Shown here in pieces: positions 25,837-35,352 of a DNA stretch of 45,719 nucleotides. Each line of letters begins with the position of its first letter. The stretch's first letter is position 1. The DNA is taken from positions 1-45,719 of IMG/VR virus record IMGVR_UViG_3300030104_002795; one strand, given 5' to 3'. Origin of the DNA: a virus. Position numbers and translations under genes: made by a program. The notes beneath the pieces were generated by a model. That model saw nothing but the letters and a program-made list of their open reading frames with translations. It made no database searches and was not told where the DNA came from.

Positions 25837-28020
25837 ATGGCAGATAAAGGATTAATAGAATCAGCAAGACGTATGTATGGCGCTAAAGACGCCGCAAGAC
25901 AAGAAGCTAAAAAAGATATGCTTCGCTCAGGTGAAATACTATATAGAGGTTTACGTGACTTTGGCGCTATGCAGCAAAGAGAAAAAATGATGAAAGAATC
26001 TATGGCTTTTCGTGAAAAAAGTCTTCAAGAATCTATGAGATTTCGTCAAGAGCAAATGGACTGGCAGAAATTAAAGTACGATGAAATGCAGCAACAAAGA
26101 GAATATGATCGTATAGCTCAAAATTCAGCTCAGTTACAATATAATTTAGGAAAAGTAAATGAAGATCCAGCTGTATTAGTGGGTCCCTCATTAAACTTTT
26201 ATAAAGATGAAATATCAAAATTAAGTGATATGATTGCTAAAAGAGAGGGAGATCCAAAGCAACTAACAGAACAAAGACAAAAATTACTTAATGAACTATC
26301 TACAGCGTCAGGTCAGTACACTACGTTTTTAGATGGCGCTAGACAGATTATGGGTATGAATCTTAGCGATCCTAATGCTTTACCTGATTTCGATATGATG
26401 TCTAACGATCCAAAGTCTTTAAAAGCAAAAAAAATGTGGACAACTGTTATAAATGGTATGCAAGATGGCACTGCTAAATTTAACTTTGATGGTGGAGACT
26501 TTACTATTACAGCTAATTTTGATGGTAAAGAACCAAGCACAGTAAAGCTTAATGAATCTGGTATGTTAGATTACAACCTTAAAAACAGTGGCAAAGGTAA
26601 TGAGTTGTTTGGTATATATGGTAATAGTGTAAACGCCGCAATAACTGGTACTCAAGCAAATGCTCAACTATTAGCAACAAACTACGCTGCTAGTTTAAGT
26701 TATAACGATGTTGTTTCTTTATCAAGAGACTATGATCCCAACTGGAACGGCACTGATACATCAACGTTTAAATATAATAGATTTATAGGTGAAGATGGTA
26801 AAAGAGTAGAGATGATAAACAACACATGGATGGATGCGCAAAATATATGGTGGGACGAAATAAGAAATACAATGGGTGTTTCAGGTAATGAGCAAGAGTG
26901 GAAAGATAATGAGGGTAATACATATAAACGTAGCGGCGAAGGAGCAGATATGAGATGGACTAAAACAGATGCTAATGGTAATATGTCAGAACATGAGTGG
27001 TGGAATGATAAAGGTTGGTCTGGAGATAACGGTACTGGGGTAAAACTTAGAGATGCTTTTTCTAACTGGTTAGGTGATATAAGTGCTGACTACATAAACA
27101 AAACACATTATAAACCAAAACCACCAACAGGAAGTAGATTTAAACCACCTGCTGATTTAGGAAGCACATTTGCTCAGGTACAAGACATTATTGATAATGG
27201 TCAATTAAATAGATTAAAAGGTATAAAGTTTGGAGATCAACGAATAAATCAAATTGAACAACAAGAAGATGGAACATTTAACTTGCTGTTCTCAAGTGTT
27301 ATGGGAGGTGATTATGAGTCTGGTGCTATAGTTAATATAGATCTTACAAAGAAAGGTACCGCTAAAGAAACATTATTTAATTATATCGGAGATGTAGACT
27401 CTGGAAATGTTTATACAGCGCCAAGGTACGCAAAATTGAACTTAAGCATTGATAATGAAGTTGTAGAAACAGAAACACCAGAAACACCACTACCAGATCC
27501 AGAAAATTTAACGTTAGAAGATGCAAAAGCAATGCTTAAATTACATCAGGACACCATGAATAGTGAAGGGAACTTAGGAGCAAGTGGTTATCCTACTTTA
27601 GAAAATCTAAACAAGGAAACTGAATTACAAAACATGGTTGATGATCTTCAAGATAAAGAAAATGCTAAAACAGCAAAAAGTGTAGTGAGAGTACAAGACA
27701 ATAAAAACGCTCTAGCTAGTGCAAAAAAGATTATAGCTAATTTTGAAAAGATAAAAGCTAATGATTTCTTTACCCCGCGAACGATGAACCTTGTAAAAAG
27801 ATTTGCTGAAGCAAGTGATGTTATAATTGATCCAGAAAAAGGTATTACCAAAGAACAGAGAGACAAAATCGCGGAAGACCGAGGGTTTGATAAAAACGCT
27901 ATGTATAGTGATGTAATGAAAATGTTTTATAATCAGTTTGATAACTTACTACAATCTAAAAACATTTCTGAAGAAACAAGGAAAAAAATTGAAGAGTTAA
28001 AAAATAGTCTTGAAAATTAA
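25837..28020 (+). CDS. Internal virion protein, 727 residues
   Basis: Second gene of the ejection block. Residues 1-100 form a highly charged coiled coil (MLRSGEILYRGLRDFGAMQQ, REKMMKESMAFREKSLQE, SMRFRQEQMDW); the middle (200-560) contains beta-rich and Trp/Asn/Gly-rich segments (DAQNIWWDEIRNTMGVSGNE; HEWWNDKGWSGDNGTGVKL); residues 570-727 are helical and acidic. No enzyme motif is recognised. Its length, coiled coil and place between two other internal proteins suggest a structural role in the ejection apparatus. The leader upstream is a TAAATAAATAAATAAAA tract. Confidence 0.65.
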   Translation: MADKGLIESARRMYGAKDAARQEAKKDMLRSGEILYRGLRDFGAMQQREKMMKESMAFREKSLQESMRFRQEQMDWQKLKYDEMQQQREYDRIAQNSAQLQYNLGKVNEDPAVLVGPSLNFYKDEISKLSDMIAKREGDPKQLTEQRQKLLNELSTASGQYTTFLDGARQIMGMNLSDPNALPDFDMMSNDPKSLKAKKMWTTVINGMQDGTAKFNFDGGDFTITANFDGKEPSTVKLNESGMLDYNLKNSGKGNELFGIYGNSVNAAITGTQANAQLLATNYAASLSYNDVVSLSRDYDPNWNGTDTSTFKYNRFIGEDGKRVEMINNTWMDAQNIWWDEIRNTMGVSGNEQEWKDNEGNTYKRSGEGADMRWTKTDANGNMSEHEWWNDKGWSGDNGTGVKLRDAFSNWLGDISADYINKTHYKPKPPTGSRFKPPADLGSTFAQVQDIIDNGQLNRLKGIKFGDQRINQIEQQEDGTFNLLFSSVMGGDYESGAIVNIDLTKKGTAKETLFNYIGDVDSGNVYTAPRYAKLNLSIDNEVVETETPETPLPDPENLTLEDAKAMLKLHQDTMNSEGNLGASGYPTLENLNKETELQNMVDDLQDKENAKTAKSVVRVQDNKNALASAKKIIANFEKIKANDFFTPRTMNLVKRFAEASDVIIDPEKGITKEQRDKIAEDRGFDKNAMYSDVMKMFYNQFDNLLQSKNISEETRKKIEELKNSLEN

Positions 28021-28024
28021 ATAG

Positions 28025-31000
28025 ATGGAAAATCTAAACAATAATGATAGAATTCAACAGCTGTATAACCAGTTTATTGAAGTAGGTATTAAACCAACCG
28101 AACCAGAAGAATCAGCATGGGAGAGAGAGTTTCGTGAGTCAGGGGAAAATATATTAAACGCAATTGGTAATATAAGTACAGATATTAAATCACAATTCAA
28201 ATCATTTCAGGTTAGTACTGTTGATTTCTTAAAAAAAACCGCTGGTGAGGGTTCAGTAGATGCATTGCTTGGTGATTACGATGATTGGATGGATGAAAAA
28301 TACAAAGAAATTGCCGAATTAAATTTAAAAAGAAAGTCAACTGGTGAAGGTATAGTTAGAGGTGTAAAGCAAGGTGATGTTTCTGATATTGTGGGTGGTG
28401 TTGCCAATGTTTTCGGCAGTCTTACAACAACATTAGTCCCTATGTTTTTAACAAGGGGTATGTCTTTAATACCACAAATTGCCTCACCTTTTGTTACAGA
28501 TTTTAATGTTGAAAAAGCTAAAACTTTATATGGCGATGATCCAGATGCCATGAAAAAATTAATAGAAAATGATGAGACAGATTTTTTCAAACCAGCAGCA
28601 ATGGGTATTGTGGCTGGTTTATTTGAAAGAGCTGGTATAAAAGGTATAACAAAGTATATTACACAAAACGCAACAAAAGGAAGAGGAGCTTTAATGCTTT
28701 TAAACACAGGGGTTAGAGAAGCTAATACTGAGTTAATACAATACGCTATGGAAAACACAAATAAAAGCGTAGCTCAGGGTAACAGTGCAGCTAAAGCCGC
28801 TGCAGATGGTTTTTTATCAATAAATAGCGAAGAGGGTTTAGAATCTTGGGTGCAGGGTTTTGTTGGTGGAACTGGATTTGGGGCTGGTGGAAGATTAATT
28901 AACAGAGCTTTAAGAAGCGACACAGACGGGCAGAAATTTGTAGCACAAAGCTTGAGGGATTTATCTAAAATAAATGAACGAAAACTTTTACCTGGCACAA
29001 CTAAATCAGAAATTGATGCGCTGGAAATTGAATCAAAAAACATAGAAAATAATCTTAGAACATACTTATTAGATAATCAAAAAATTGGCAATTTATTAGA
29101 CAATGAACAAAAAACAGAATTACAAGATTTAATAATAGAAAAAGATAAAATAAGAAATACATTAAAAGGTTTAAAATCTGATTTTGAAGCTGGTAAGATT
29201 ACACAGCAATCATATGGTGGTAGAGTTAGAGGTGTTGTAAATAGATATAGTAAAATTAACGAAAGAATATCTGATATAAAAAGCTCAGTTGATATAACTC
29301 AATATGAAACACAAAAACAAGCAGTAGAAGAAGGCGCTAAAGAAGCGGGTCAAAAAGTACAGGAAATAGGTAAGGTTGAAAAAACAAAATTATTAAAAGA
29401 GCAAGGCTATAAAGGTCAAGAGCTTAAATCATTAACAGATGATGTTGCTGGTATGTATAACCCAAAAGATAAAACATTATACTTAGATAAAGAAACCGCG
29501 TTAGAGGTTGGTGAGATTAATGTTGCAGGTCATGAGTTATTACATCCTGTGTTTAATAAACTTATAGGTGATGATGCTGCTCAAGGTAAAATTGTTGAAG
29601 ATTTTAAAAAGCAATTAACACAAGATGATCTTGATACGATGGAAGTTGAGATGGCATCAAGGGGTTATGGTATAAATAGTGGTAAATATAATACAGAATA
29701 TATAAATGTATTTTCTGATAGCATAACAAAAAACAAAGTTAAATTTAACGATACTGTGTATAGCAAAATTGGTGATGTTATAACTGGTTTATTTAAAGGT
29801 GTTGGATTTAAAAATATATCGTTTGACTCTGGTAGAGGTGTTTATAACTTTTTAAAAGCATATCATCAAGGTTTAGATACTGGTAAGTTTGATCAAGATG
29901 TTTTAACTATCTTGGAAAAAACTAAAGGCATGAAAGATAAACTTGCTGGTAAAGGTCAGTTGTCTAGAGCTACACCATTAGAGGAAATAAATACTTTAGT
30001 ACCCAATACAATAAAAACAAAAACAGATTATGAGGGATTTCTTGATAACCGAAGAAATAGTGCTAAGCTGTTTGAGTCTATATATAGCCCAGGCGGTGTA
30101 ATAAACAACTATATAAGAAAAAGACAAACATCGCAACAAGAGGGAGACAAAACAATTGAAAATACAATTGATAGAATATTAAACTTTAACCCTGAGGCAA
30201 CGAGAGCTGACGGATCTGTTGTTGGTATTGAAGGTTTTGGTGAGGCTATATTTGCTAACACAAGGTTTGGTAAGCTTGATGCTAGAAAAGATTTAGCTAT
30301 TGAAAATGAAAGAAGAAAAATCGAAGGTGGTGATATGGAAGTAGCAGCTAAAGTTGTTGCTCAAGAAAAAGCAGATGATATAATTGAGACAACTAAAGAA
30401 ACTAAACCAACACAAGTTAAATCAGACCCTACTAAATTTGATGGTGTTCCTAAGGGTATATCATTAAAATCAAAGCCAGATAAAGATTTAAATGTAAAAG
30501 ACATTGACAAGAAATACACAGGTGAAGTTGGTGAACAAATATTTAATATACCATCTAGTAAAATAACAAAACCAGCAAATAACTTAACGTTACCAGAAGC
30601 GAGAACAATACAACAATTTTTTGGTAAGTCAGATAATTTAAATAGGTTTATTAAAATATTACCTGAATTTAATGTTGCGACTAACATAACACAAATTGGT
30701 TTGGAAAAACTAGATGTGCCAAAAGATGTTAGGGGTGTATCACTTGGTATAACAAAAACTATACAAGATTTATTTTATGAAAATTATGTAGATCCAAAAG
30801 GTGAAATGACTACACCAAAAGGTAGAAGCAAAGGAGCAACAAGTCAAACACCAGTAAAAAGACTAAAACCTGAGTTTAGAGGTACAATCACAAAGGAGAC
30901 ATTAGACGCAGTAAGATCTAAAATAGGTATAACACCTAGTGGTGAGCTTAATGTGCTCCCTAAGGGCGCAGAAAGATCCTCTATTGGACAGTCATTAAAG

Positions 31001-34000
31001 GGTATGGCTAAGTTGTTTAGCCAGTTAACAGCAACTACACTTGTAAGAAAAGCATTACCAAAAGCAACAGCAAAAGAATTAGTACCAAGTAAAGCTGGAA
31101 CAAGAGACATACAGTTAAGTGTGGGGTATAATGAAATTTCTAATATACGTGATATAAAAACGGTTGTAAAAAAATTAGGTATAAAAGACTTGAACAATCT
31201 AACTATAGAACAAGTTAAAGACAAAATTAAAAAAGCAAAACTACCTAGTACTGTAATTAAGTATGGTAATTTAGCAAATTTTGGTGCTAAAAGAGTTGCT
31301 TTAAAAAACAAAGGAATTAAATCTAGAGCCGCTGATATTGCTTCTCTTGAAAACTTTTTAAAAGAAAATAAATTAAAAGAGCCTAATAAAAATCAATATT
31401 ATTATAAATTAAATGATGGTACTTGGGTAAAAGGTGATAAAGGAAGTAAACCAGGTACTTACGTACAGCCAAAAGCATATTTAGATAAACTAACACCAGC
31501 TAGAGGCGGTATGTTTTATAGTGCAAAACATGATCCAAATTACCTAGAAATAATAAAAGAAGCAGAAAAAAATGATGCAAAATTTAATTTTACAAAAGTA
31601 AAAAGAATAAAAATAAAACCAGGTCAAAAATTAACAAAAAAGGATAAAATAAAAAACAAACAACAGGAGGTTGATAACATGAACAACTTTGAATTGTGGG
31701 TTAAAGCGTTAAATGATGCTCATAATAAAAATGGTTTACCTATGGAAATAGTGTCAGCAATAATATTAGGCGCTTATCAATCAACTAATGGTATAATAAA
31801 AATAGCAGCTCCATTTAAATATGTGTCTGATAAATTTGAATACTCATCTAAAAGTAAAAAAGGACCTAAATACGTAGAAGAACACGCTCCACCTGCGTCT
31901 GTAATTGGGGCAGATATAATTAAAGCCATACAGAGCAATGATGTTGAAAATAGACTTCCTAAAATAAGAAAAAACTTTTATCAAACACAATTATCTAAAA
32001 AAGATGACGCGCTTTTTAGAGCAGCAAAACTTGACGCAACTTTACCTGAAGGCACTAGTGTAGAATCAGATCTAGCTGGAGCTTTTAGAATGTCAGAAGC
32101 TGGTATAGACTTAAATACTATACGTAACATACAAACTGGTAAAACAATAGCGGAAGAAATTGGTGTGCAATTACCTAAAGGAGTAAAAATGACACCTGAA
32201 TTATTACAAACAACAAAAGAGGTTGTTAGAAAAATTGTAAAAGATGGGGAAAAACCTAGTAAATTAATTAAAGAAATACAAGCTGAATCTAAATTAGTTA
32301 ATCAGTTTAGTAGAGCAAGAAAACTTAATGTTAAAGACTTTAATTTCTTAAAAGAAAACATGACTACTGAGGAGCAAGTTAAAATGCTTGATGTTTATGA
32401 TAAAGCAATGGAAGTTTCAAGAGATCCAAATGCTAGTGAAAAGGGTATAAGTGTTTTTGATTTTGATCAAACATTAGCTAACACAACAGAAAATGTTATA
32501 GTTAACATGCTTGATGGTACCTCAAAAGAAATAACAGCAGCGGAGTTTGCAAACACAGCTTCAGATTTAGAGGCAGAAGGTGCTACGTTTGATTTTTCTC
32601 AATTTGAAAATGTAAAAGGTGCAACTAAAGGCCCGTTTTTTGAATTGGCTCAAAAAATTAACGACAAGTTTGGAAGTAAGGATATATTTGTATTAACAGC
32701 AAGACCTCAGTCTGCTGATGTTGCGATACACGCATATTTAAAAGGTGTTGGGTTAGAAATACCTATAGAAAATATAACAGGTTTAGAAGATGGTAGACCA
32801 GAATCTAAAGCAAATTTTGTTGTACAAAAAGTAGCTGACGGTTATAATAACTTTTTCTTTGGTGATGACGCATATAAAAATGTAAAAGCTGTACAAAAAG
32901 TTTTAGATATAGTTGATGTAAAAAGAGATGTACAACAAGCTAAAATACAATTTAGTAAATCTGCTAGCAATGAATTTAATAAAATATTAGAACAAACAGC
33001 TGGTATGAAAGCTGAAGCTAGATTTTCAGATGCAGCAGCTAAAACAAGAGGTGCTAAATCTTTACCATGGTACAAAAGGTGGTTTATACCACCATCAGCA
33101 GAAGATTTTACAGGTTTATTATATCACTTTGTAGGTAAAGGTAAACAAGGTGAAGCGCAGATGAAATTTTTTAAAGATAAATTAATTGATCCATTTGCAA
33201 GAGCATATAAAAATATAAACGCAGCTAAACAGTTGTTAGCTAATGAGTTTGATACTTTACAAAAACAATATCCACAGGTAAAAAAATTATTTAAGAAAGA
33301 CTCTGGGTATAATAATTTTACCAATGAGCAAGCTATAAGAGTTTATTTGTGGGATAAAAATGGTATTGAAATACCTGGTATATCTAAAAAAGACTTAAAA
33401 AATTTAACTAAAATAGTTAAAGACAACGCTGATATGAAAGTTTTTGCTGATAAATTAGGTAGCATAACTAAATTACCAGATGGTTATATAGCACCTAGTG
33501 ACAGTTGGACCGGTGAAACTATTGGCTCTGATATTATTAATGTAAGTAATAAAGAAAATAGAGCTAAATACATGAAAGAATTTATTGACAATAAAGAGTT
33601 AATATTTTCTAAAGAAAACTTAAATAAAATACAAGCTATATACGGAACTGATTTTAGATCATCGTTAGAAGATATATTATGGAGAATGGAAAATGGAACT
33701 AATAGAAGAACTGGTCAAAGTAAATTAGTTAATCAATGGACGGAGTGGGTTAATAATTCTGTTGGTGCAATAATGTTCTTTAATTTTAGATCAGCTGTAC
33801 TACAAACTATATCAGCTGTTAACTTTGTTAATTGGAGTGACAATAACCCATTAAAAGCAGGTGCTGCAATAGCAAACTTTCCACAGTATGCAAAAGACTT
33901 TGCCACTTTATTTAACTCAGACATGTTAAAACAAAGAAGGGCGGGATTACAAACAGATGTTAACGCGTCTGAAATGGCTGAATCTGTAGCTGGATCTAAA

Positions 34001-35008
34001 AACAAAGTAAATGCAATGATAGCATATTTACTTAAAAAAGGGTTTTTACCCACACAGATTGCTGATAGTTTTGCAATATCTTCAGGTGGTGCTACGTTTT
34101 ATAGAAATAGAATAAACACATATAAAAAACAAGGGTTATCAGATAAAGAAGCTGAGTCAAAAGCTTTTAAAGATTTTCAAGAAATATCTGAGGTATCACA
34201 ACAGTCAAGTAGACCAGACCTTATATCACAACAACAAGCTGGTCCACTAGGTAGATTAATATTAGCTTTTCAAAACACACCTATGCAGTACACGAGGTTA
34301 ATGAAAAAAGCAGCGTTAGATTTAAAAAATGGTAGAGGTGATACAAAAACTAACATATCTAAGATATTATATTATGGTGCTGTACAAAACATTCTATTCT
34401 CAGCATTACAAAATGCTATGTTTGGGTTAATGTTTGAAGATGAAGAAGATGAGAAAGTTAAAGAAAAATATGATAAGAAAATGTCAAGAATGTTAAATAA
34501 CATGTCTGACACTATATTACGTGGTATTGGTGTTTATGGTGCTGCTGTATCAACAATTAAAAATGTAGCCCTTAAATTTATACAAGAAGAAAAAGAAGGT
34601 TATAGAGCAGATCATGCTTATACTATAATTGAAGCAATTAATTTATCACCACCAATTGGTAGTAAAATTAGAAAAGTATATTCAGCTACACAAACATATA
34701 AATTTAATAGAGATGAAATAAAAGAAAAAGGTTTATCTCTTGACAGTCCAGCTTATGGTGCTGTTGGTAATGTTATATCAGCTGGTACAAATATACCTAC
34801 AGATAGAGTATATAATATAGTAAACAATGCTCAAGCAGCGTTAGATAAAAACAACGCGGCGTGGCAAAGAATTTCTGTTGCGTTAGGTTGGAACAAATGG
34901 GATGTTGGTATTAAAGATCAAAAAGATCTTGAGAAAACCAAAAAAGAAGATAAAAAACAAAACAGAAAAAATGGCTTTGGTGCAAATAAAGGATTTGGAA
35001 AGAATTAA
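28025..35008 (+). CDS. Giant polyvalent virion protein: zincin and HAD phosphatase-like domains
   Basis: A 2327-residue protein, last and largest of the ejection block. Residues 95-270 carry hydrophobic Gly/Ala helices. Residues about 440-560 contain a zincin motif HELLH (H503, E504, H507) after a YNPKDKTLYLDKETALEVG segment, as in phage-borne metallopeptidase domains. Residues about 1470-1625 form a HAD-like domain: DFDQTLANT (nucleophile D1479, D1481), LTARP (T1558), K1595 and FFFGDDAYK (D1614, D1615). The C-terminus contains LILAFQNTPMQYTRLM (about 2078-2093) and LFSALQNAMFGLMF, resembling large polyvalent-protein-associated domains of phages and conjugative elements. Such proteins enter the host with the DNA and act on host targets. 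No DxDxD RNA-polymerase motif was found. Confidence 0.8.
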   Translation: MENLNNNDRIQQLYNQFIEVGIKPTEPEESAWEREFRESGENILNAIGNISTDIKSQFKSFQVSTVDFLKKTAGEGSVDALLGDYDDWMDEKYKEIAELNLKRKSTGEGIVRGVKQGDVSDIVGGVANVFGSLTTTLVPMFLTRGMSLIPQIASPFVTDFNVEKAKTLYGDDPDAMKKLIENDETDFFKPAAMGIVAGLFERAGIKGITKYITQNATKGRGALMLLNTGVREANTELIQYAMENTNKSVAQGNSAAKAAADGFLSINSEEGLESWVQGFVGGTGFGAGGRLINRALRSDTDGQKFVAQSLRDLSKINERKLLPGTTKSEIDALEIESKNIENNLRTYLLDNQKIGNLLDNEQKTELQDLIIEKDKIRNTLKGLKSDFEAGKITQQSYGGRVRGVVNRYSKINERISDIKSSVDITQYETQKQAVEEGAKEAGQKVQEIGKVEKTKLLKEQGYKGQELKSLTDDVAGMYNPKDKTLYLDKETALEVGEINVAGHELLHPVFNKLIGDDAAQGKIVEDFKKQLTQDDLDTMEVEMASRGYGINSGKYNTEYINVFSDSITKNKVKFNDTVYSKIGDVITGLFKGVGFKNISFDSGRGVYNFLKAYHQGLDTGKFDQDVLTILEKTKGMKDKLAGKGQLSRATPLEEINTLVPNTIKTKTDYEGFLDNRRNSAKLFESIYSPGGVINNYIRKRQTSQQEGDKTIENTIDRILNFNPEATRADGSVVGIEGFGEAIFANTRFGKLDARKDLAIENERRKIEGGDMEVAAKVVAQEKADDIIETTKETKPTQVKSDPTKFDGVPKGISLKSKPDKDLNVKDIDKKYTGEVGEQIFNIPSSKITKPANNLTLPEARTIQQFFGKSDNLNRFIKILPEFNVATNITQIGLEKLDVPKDVRGVSLGITKTIQDLFYENYVDPKGEMTTPKGRSKGATSQTPVKRLKPEFRGTITKETLDAVRSKIGITPSGELNVLPKGAERSSIGQSLKGMAKLFSQLTATTLVRKALPKATAKELVPSKAGTRDIQLSVGYNEISNIRDIKTVVKKLGIKDLNNLTIEQVKDKIKKAKLPSTVIKYGNLANFGAKRVALKNKGIKSRAADIASLENFLKENKLKEPNKNQYYYKLNDGTWVKGDKGSKPGTYVQPKAYLDKLTPARGGMFYSAKHDPNYLEIIKEAEKNDAKFNFTKVKRIKIKPGQKLTKKDKIKNKQQEVDNMNNFELWVKALNDAHNKNGLPMEIVSAIILGAYQSTNGIIKIAAPFKYVSDKFEYSSKSKKGPKYVEEHAPPASVIGADIIKAIQSNDVENRLPKIRKNFYQTQLSKKDDALFRAAKLDATLPEGTSVESDLAGAFRMSEAGIDLNTIRNIQTGKTIAEEIGVQLPKGVKMTPELLQTTKEVVRKIVKDGEKPSKLIKEIQAESKLVNQFSRARKLNVKDFNFLKENMTTEEQVKMLDVYDKAMEVSRDPNASEKGISVFDFDQTLANTTENVIVNMLDGTSKEITAAEFANTASDLEAEGATFDFSQFENVKGATKGPFFELAQKINDKFGSKDIFVLTARPQSADVAIHAYLKGVGLEIPIENITGLEDGRPESKANFVVQKVADGYNNFFFGDDAYKNVKAVQKVLDIVDVKRDVQQAKIQFSKSASNEFNKILEQTAGMKAEARFSDAAAKTRGAKSLPWYKRWFIPPSAEDFTGLLYHFVGKGKQGEAQMKFFKDKLIDPFARAYKNINAAKQLLANEFDTLQKQYPQVKKLFKKDSGYNNFTNEQAIRVYLWDKNGIEIPGISKKDLKNLTKIVKDNADMKVFADKLGSITKLPDGYIAPSDSWTGETIGSDIINVSNKENRAKYMKEFIDNKELIFSKENLNKIQAIYGTDFRSSLEDILWRMENGTNRRTGQSKLVNQWTEWVNNSVGAIMFFNFRSAVLQTISAVNFVNWSDNNPLKAGAAIANFPQYAKDFATLFNSDMLKQRRAGLQTDVNASEMAESVAGSKNKVNAMIAYLLKKGFLPTQIADSFAISSGGATFYRNRINTYKKQGLSDKEAESKAFKDFQEISEVSQQSSRPDLISQQQAGPLGRLILAFQNTPMQYTRLMKKAALDLKNGRGDTKTNISKILYYGAVQNILFSALQNAMFGLMFEDEEDEKVKEKYDKKMSRMLNNMSDTILRGIGVYGAAVSTIKNVALKFIQEEKEGYRADHAYTIIEAINLSPPIGSKIRKVYSATQTYKFNRDEIKEKGLSLDSPAYGAVGNVISAGTNIPTDRVYNIVNNAQAALDKNNAAWQRISVALGWNKWDVGIKDQKDLEKTKKEDKKQNRKNGFGANKGFGKN

Positions 35009-35035
35009 AGTTAGTAGTAAAAAATAGTGAAAATA

Positions 35036-35049
35036 AGTGATTATAAATT
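35036..35049 (+). promoter_or_regulatory. Candidate late-promoter motif (variant)
   Basis: AGTGATTATAAATT, directly upstream of ATG 35050, equals the consensus AGTGTAATTATAA with a two-base deletion. It opens the envelope/lysis region after the giant ejection gene. Confidence 0.3.
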
Positions 35050-35352
35050 ATGGCAGCAAATAAAAATCAAACAACTAAAGAAATATTAAGGATAGTAGAA
35101 TATCAAATAGAACAAATATTTACTGAGGTTGAAAAAATCAAACAAGATAACAGGTCTGCCCATGACGAAGTCAAAGATGATCTTCGTTTTATCAAAAATA
35201 ATCTCTTTGATCCAAAAGAAGGTATATGGACAGAGGTAAAAGACAATTCAAATTTTAGAAAAGACACTACCAAATGGAGAAACGCGTTTGGATTAGGTTT
35301 TTTTAGCTTAATAGCAAAACATATTTGGGATTTTATAAAAGGAACACAATGA
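35050..35352 (+). CDS. Coiled-coil protein with hydrophobic C-terminus
   Basis: A 100-residue protein. Residues 10-65 are a charged helix (EILRIVEYQIEQIFTEVEKI), and residues 78-95 are a moderately hydrophobic helix (NAFGLGFFSLIAKHIWDFI) near the C-terminus. This is the plan of XhlA-like/haemolysin-type membrane-associated phage lysis accessory proteins, though similarity is only architectural. Its stop overlaps the ATG of the next, secreted protein. A holin accessory or ejection-related function are both possible. Confidence 0.6.
   Translation: MAANKNQTTKEILRIVEYQIEQIFTEVEKIKQDNRSAHDEVKDDLRFIKNNLFDPKEGIWTEVKDNSNFRKDTTKWRNAFGLGFFSLIAKHIWDFIKGTQ

Noticed and set aside
28276-28758. 160-codon open frame on the minus strand inside the giant protein
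   Set aside because: Antisense shadow of an AT-rich gene; no overlap structure, no promoter and no recognisable motif. The same holds for 30844-31311 and 30361-30687.
28025-35008. Virion RNA polymerase as in crAss-like phages
   Set aside because: No DxDxD or DxDGD double-psi-barrel motif was found; the DFD at residues 1479-1481 belongs to the HAD motif.
35325-35348. Earlier in-frame ATG (MGFYKRNT) for the secreted protein
   Set aside because: It would put eight residues before a textbook signal peptide and deepen the overlap with the upstream gene; ATG 35349 forms the usual ATGA junction.
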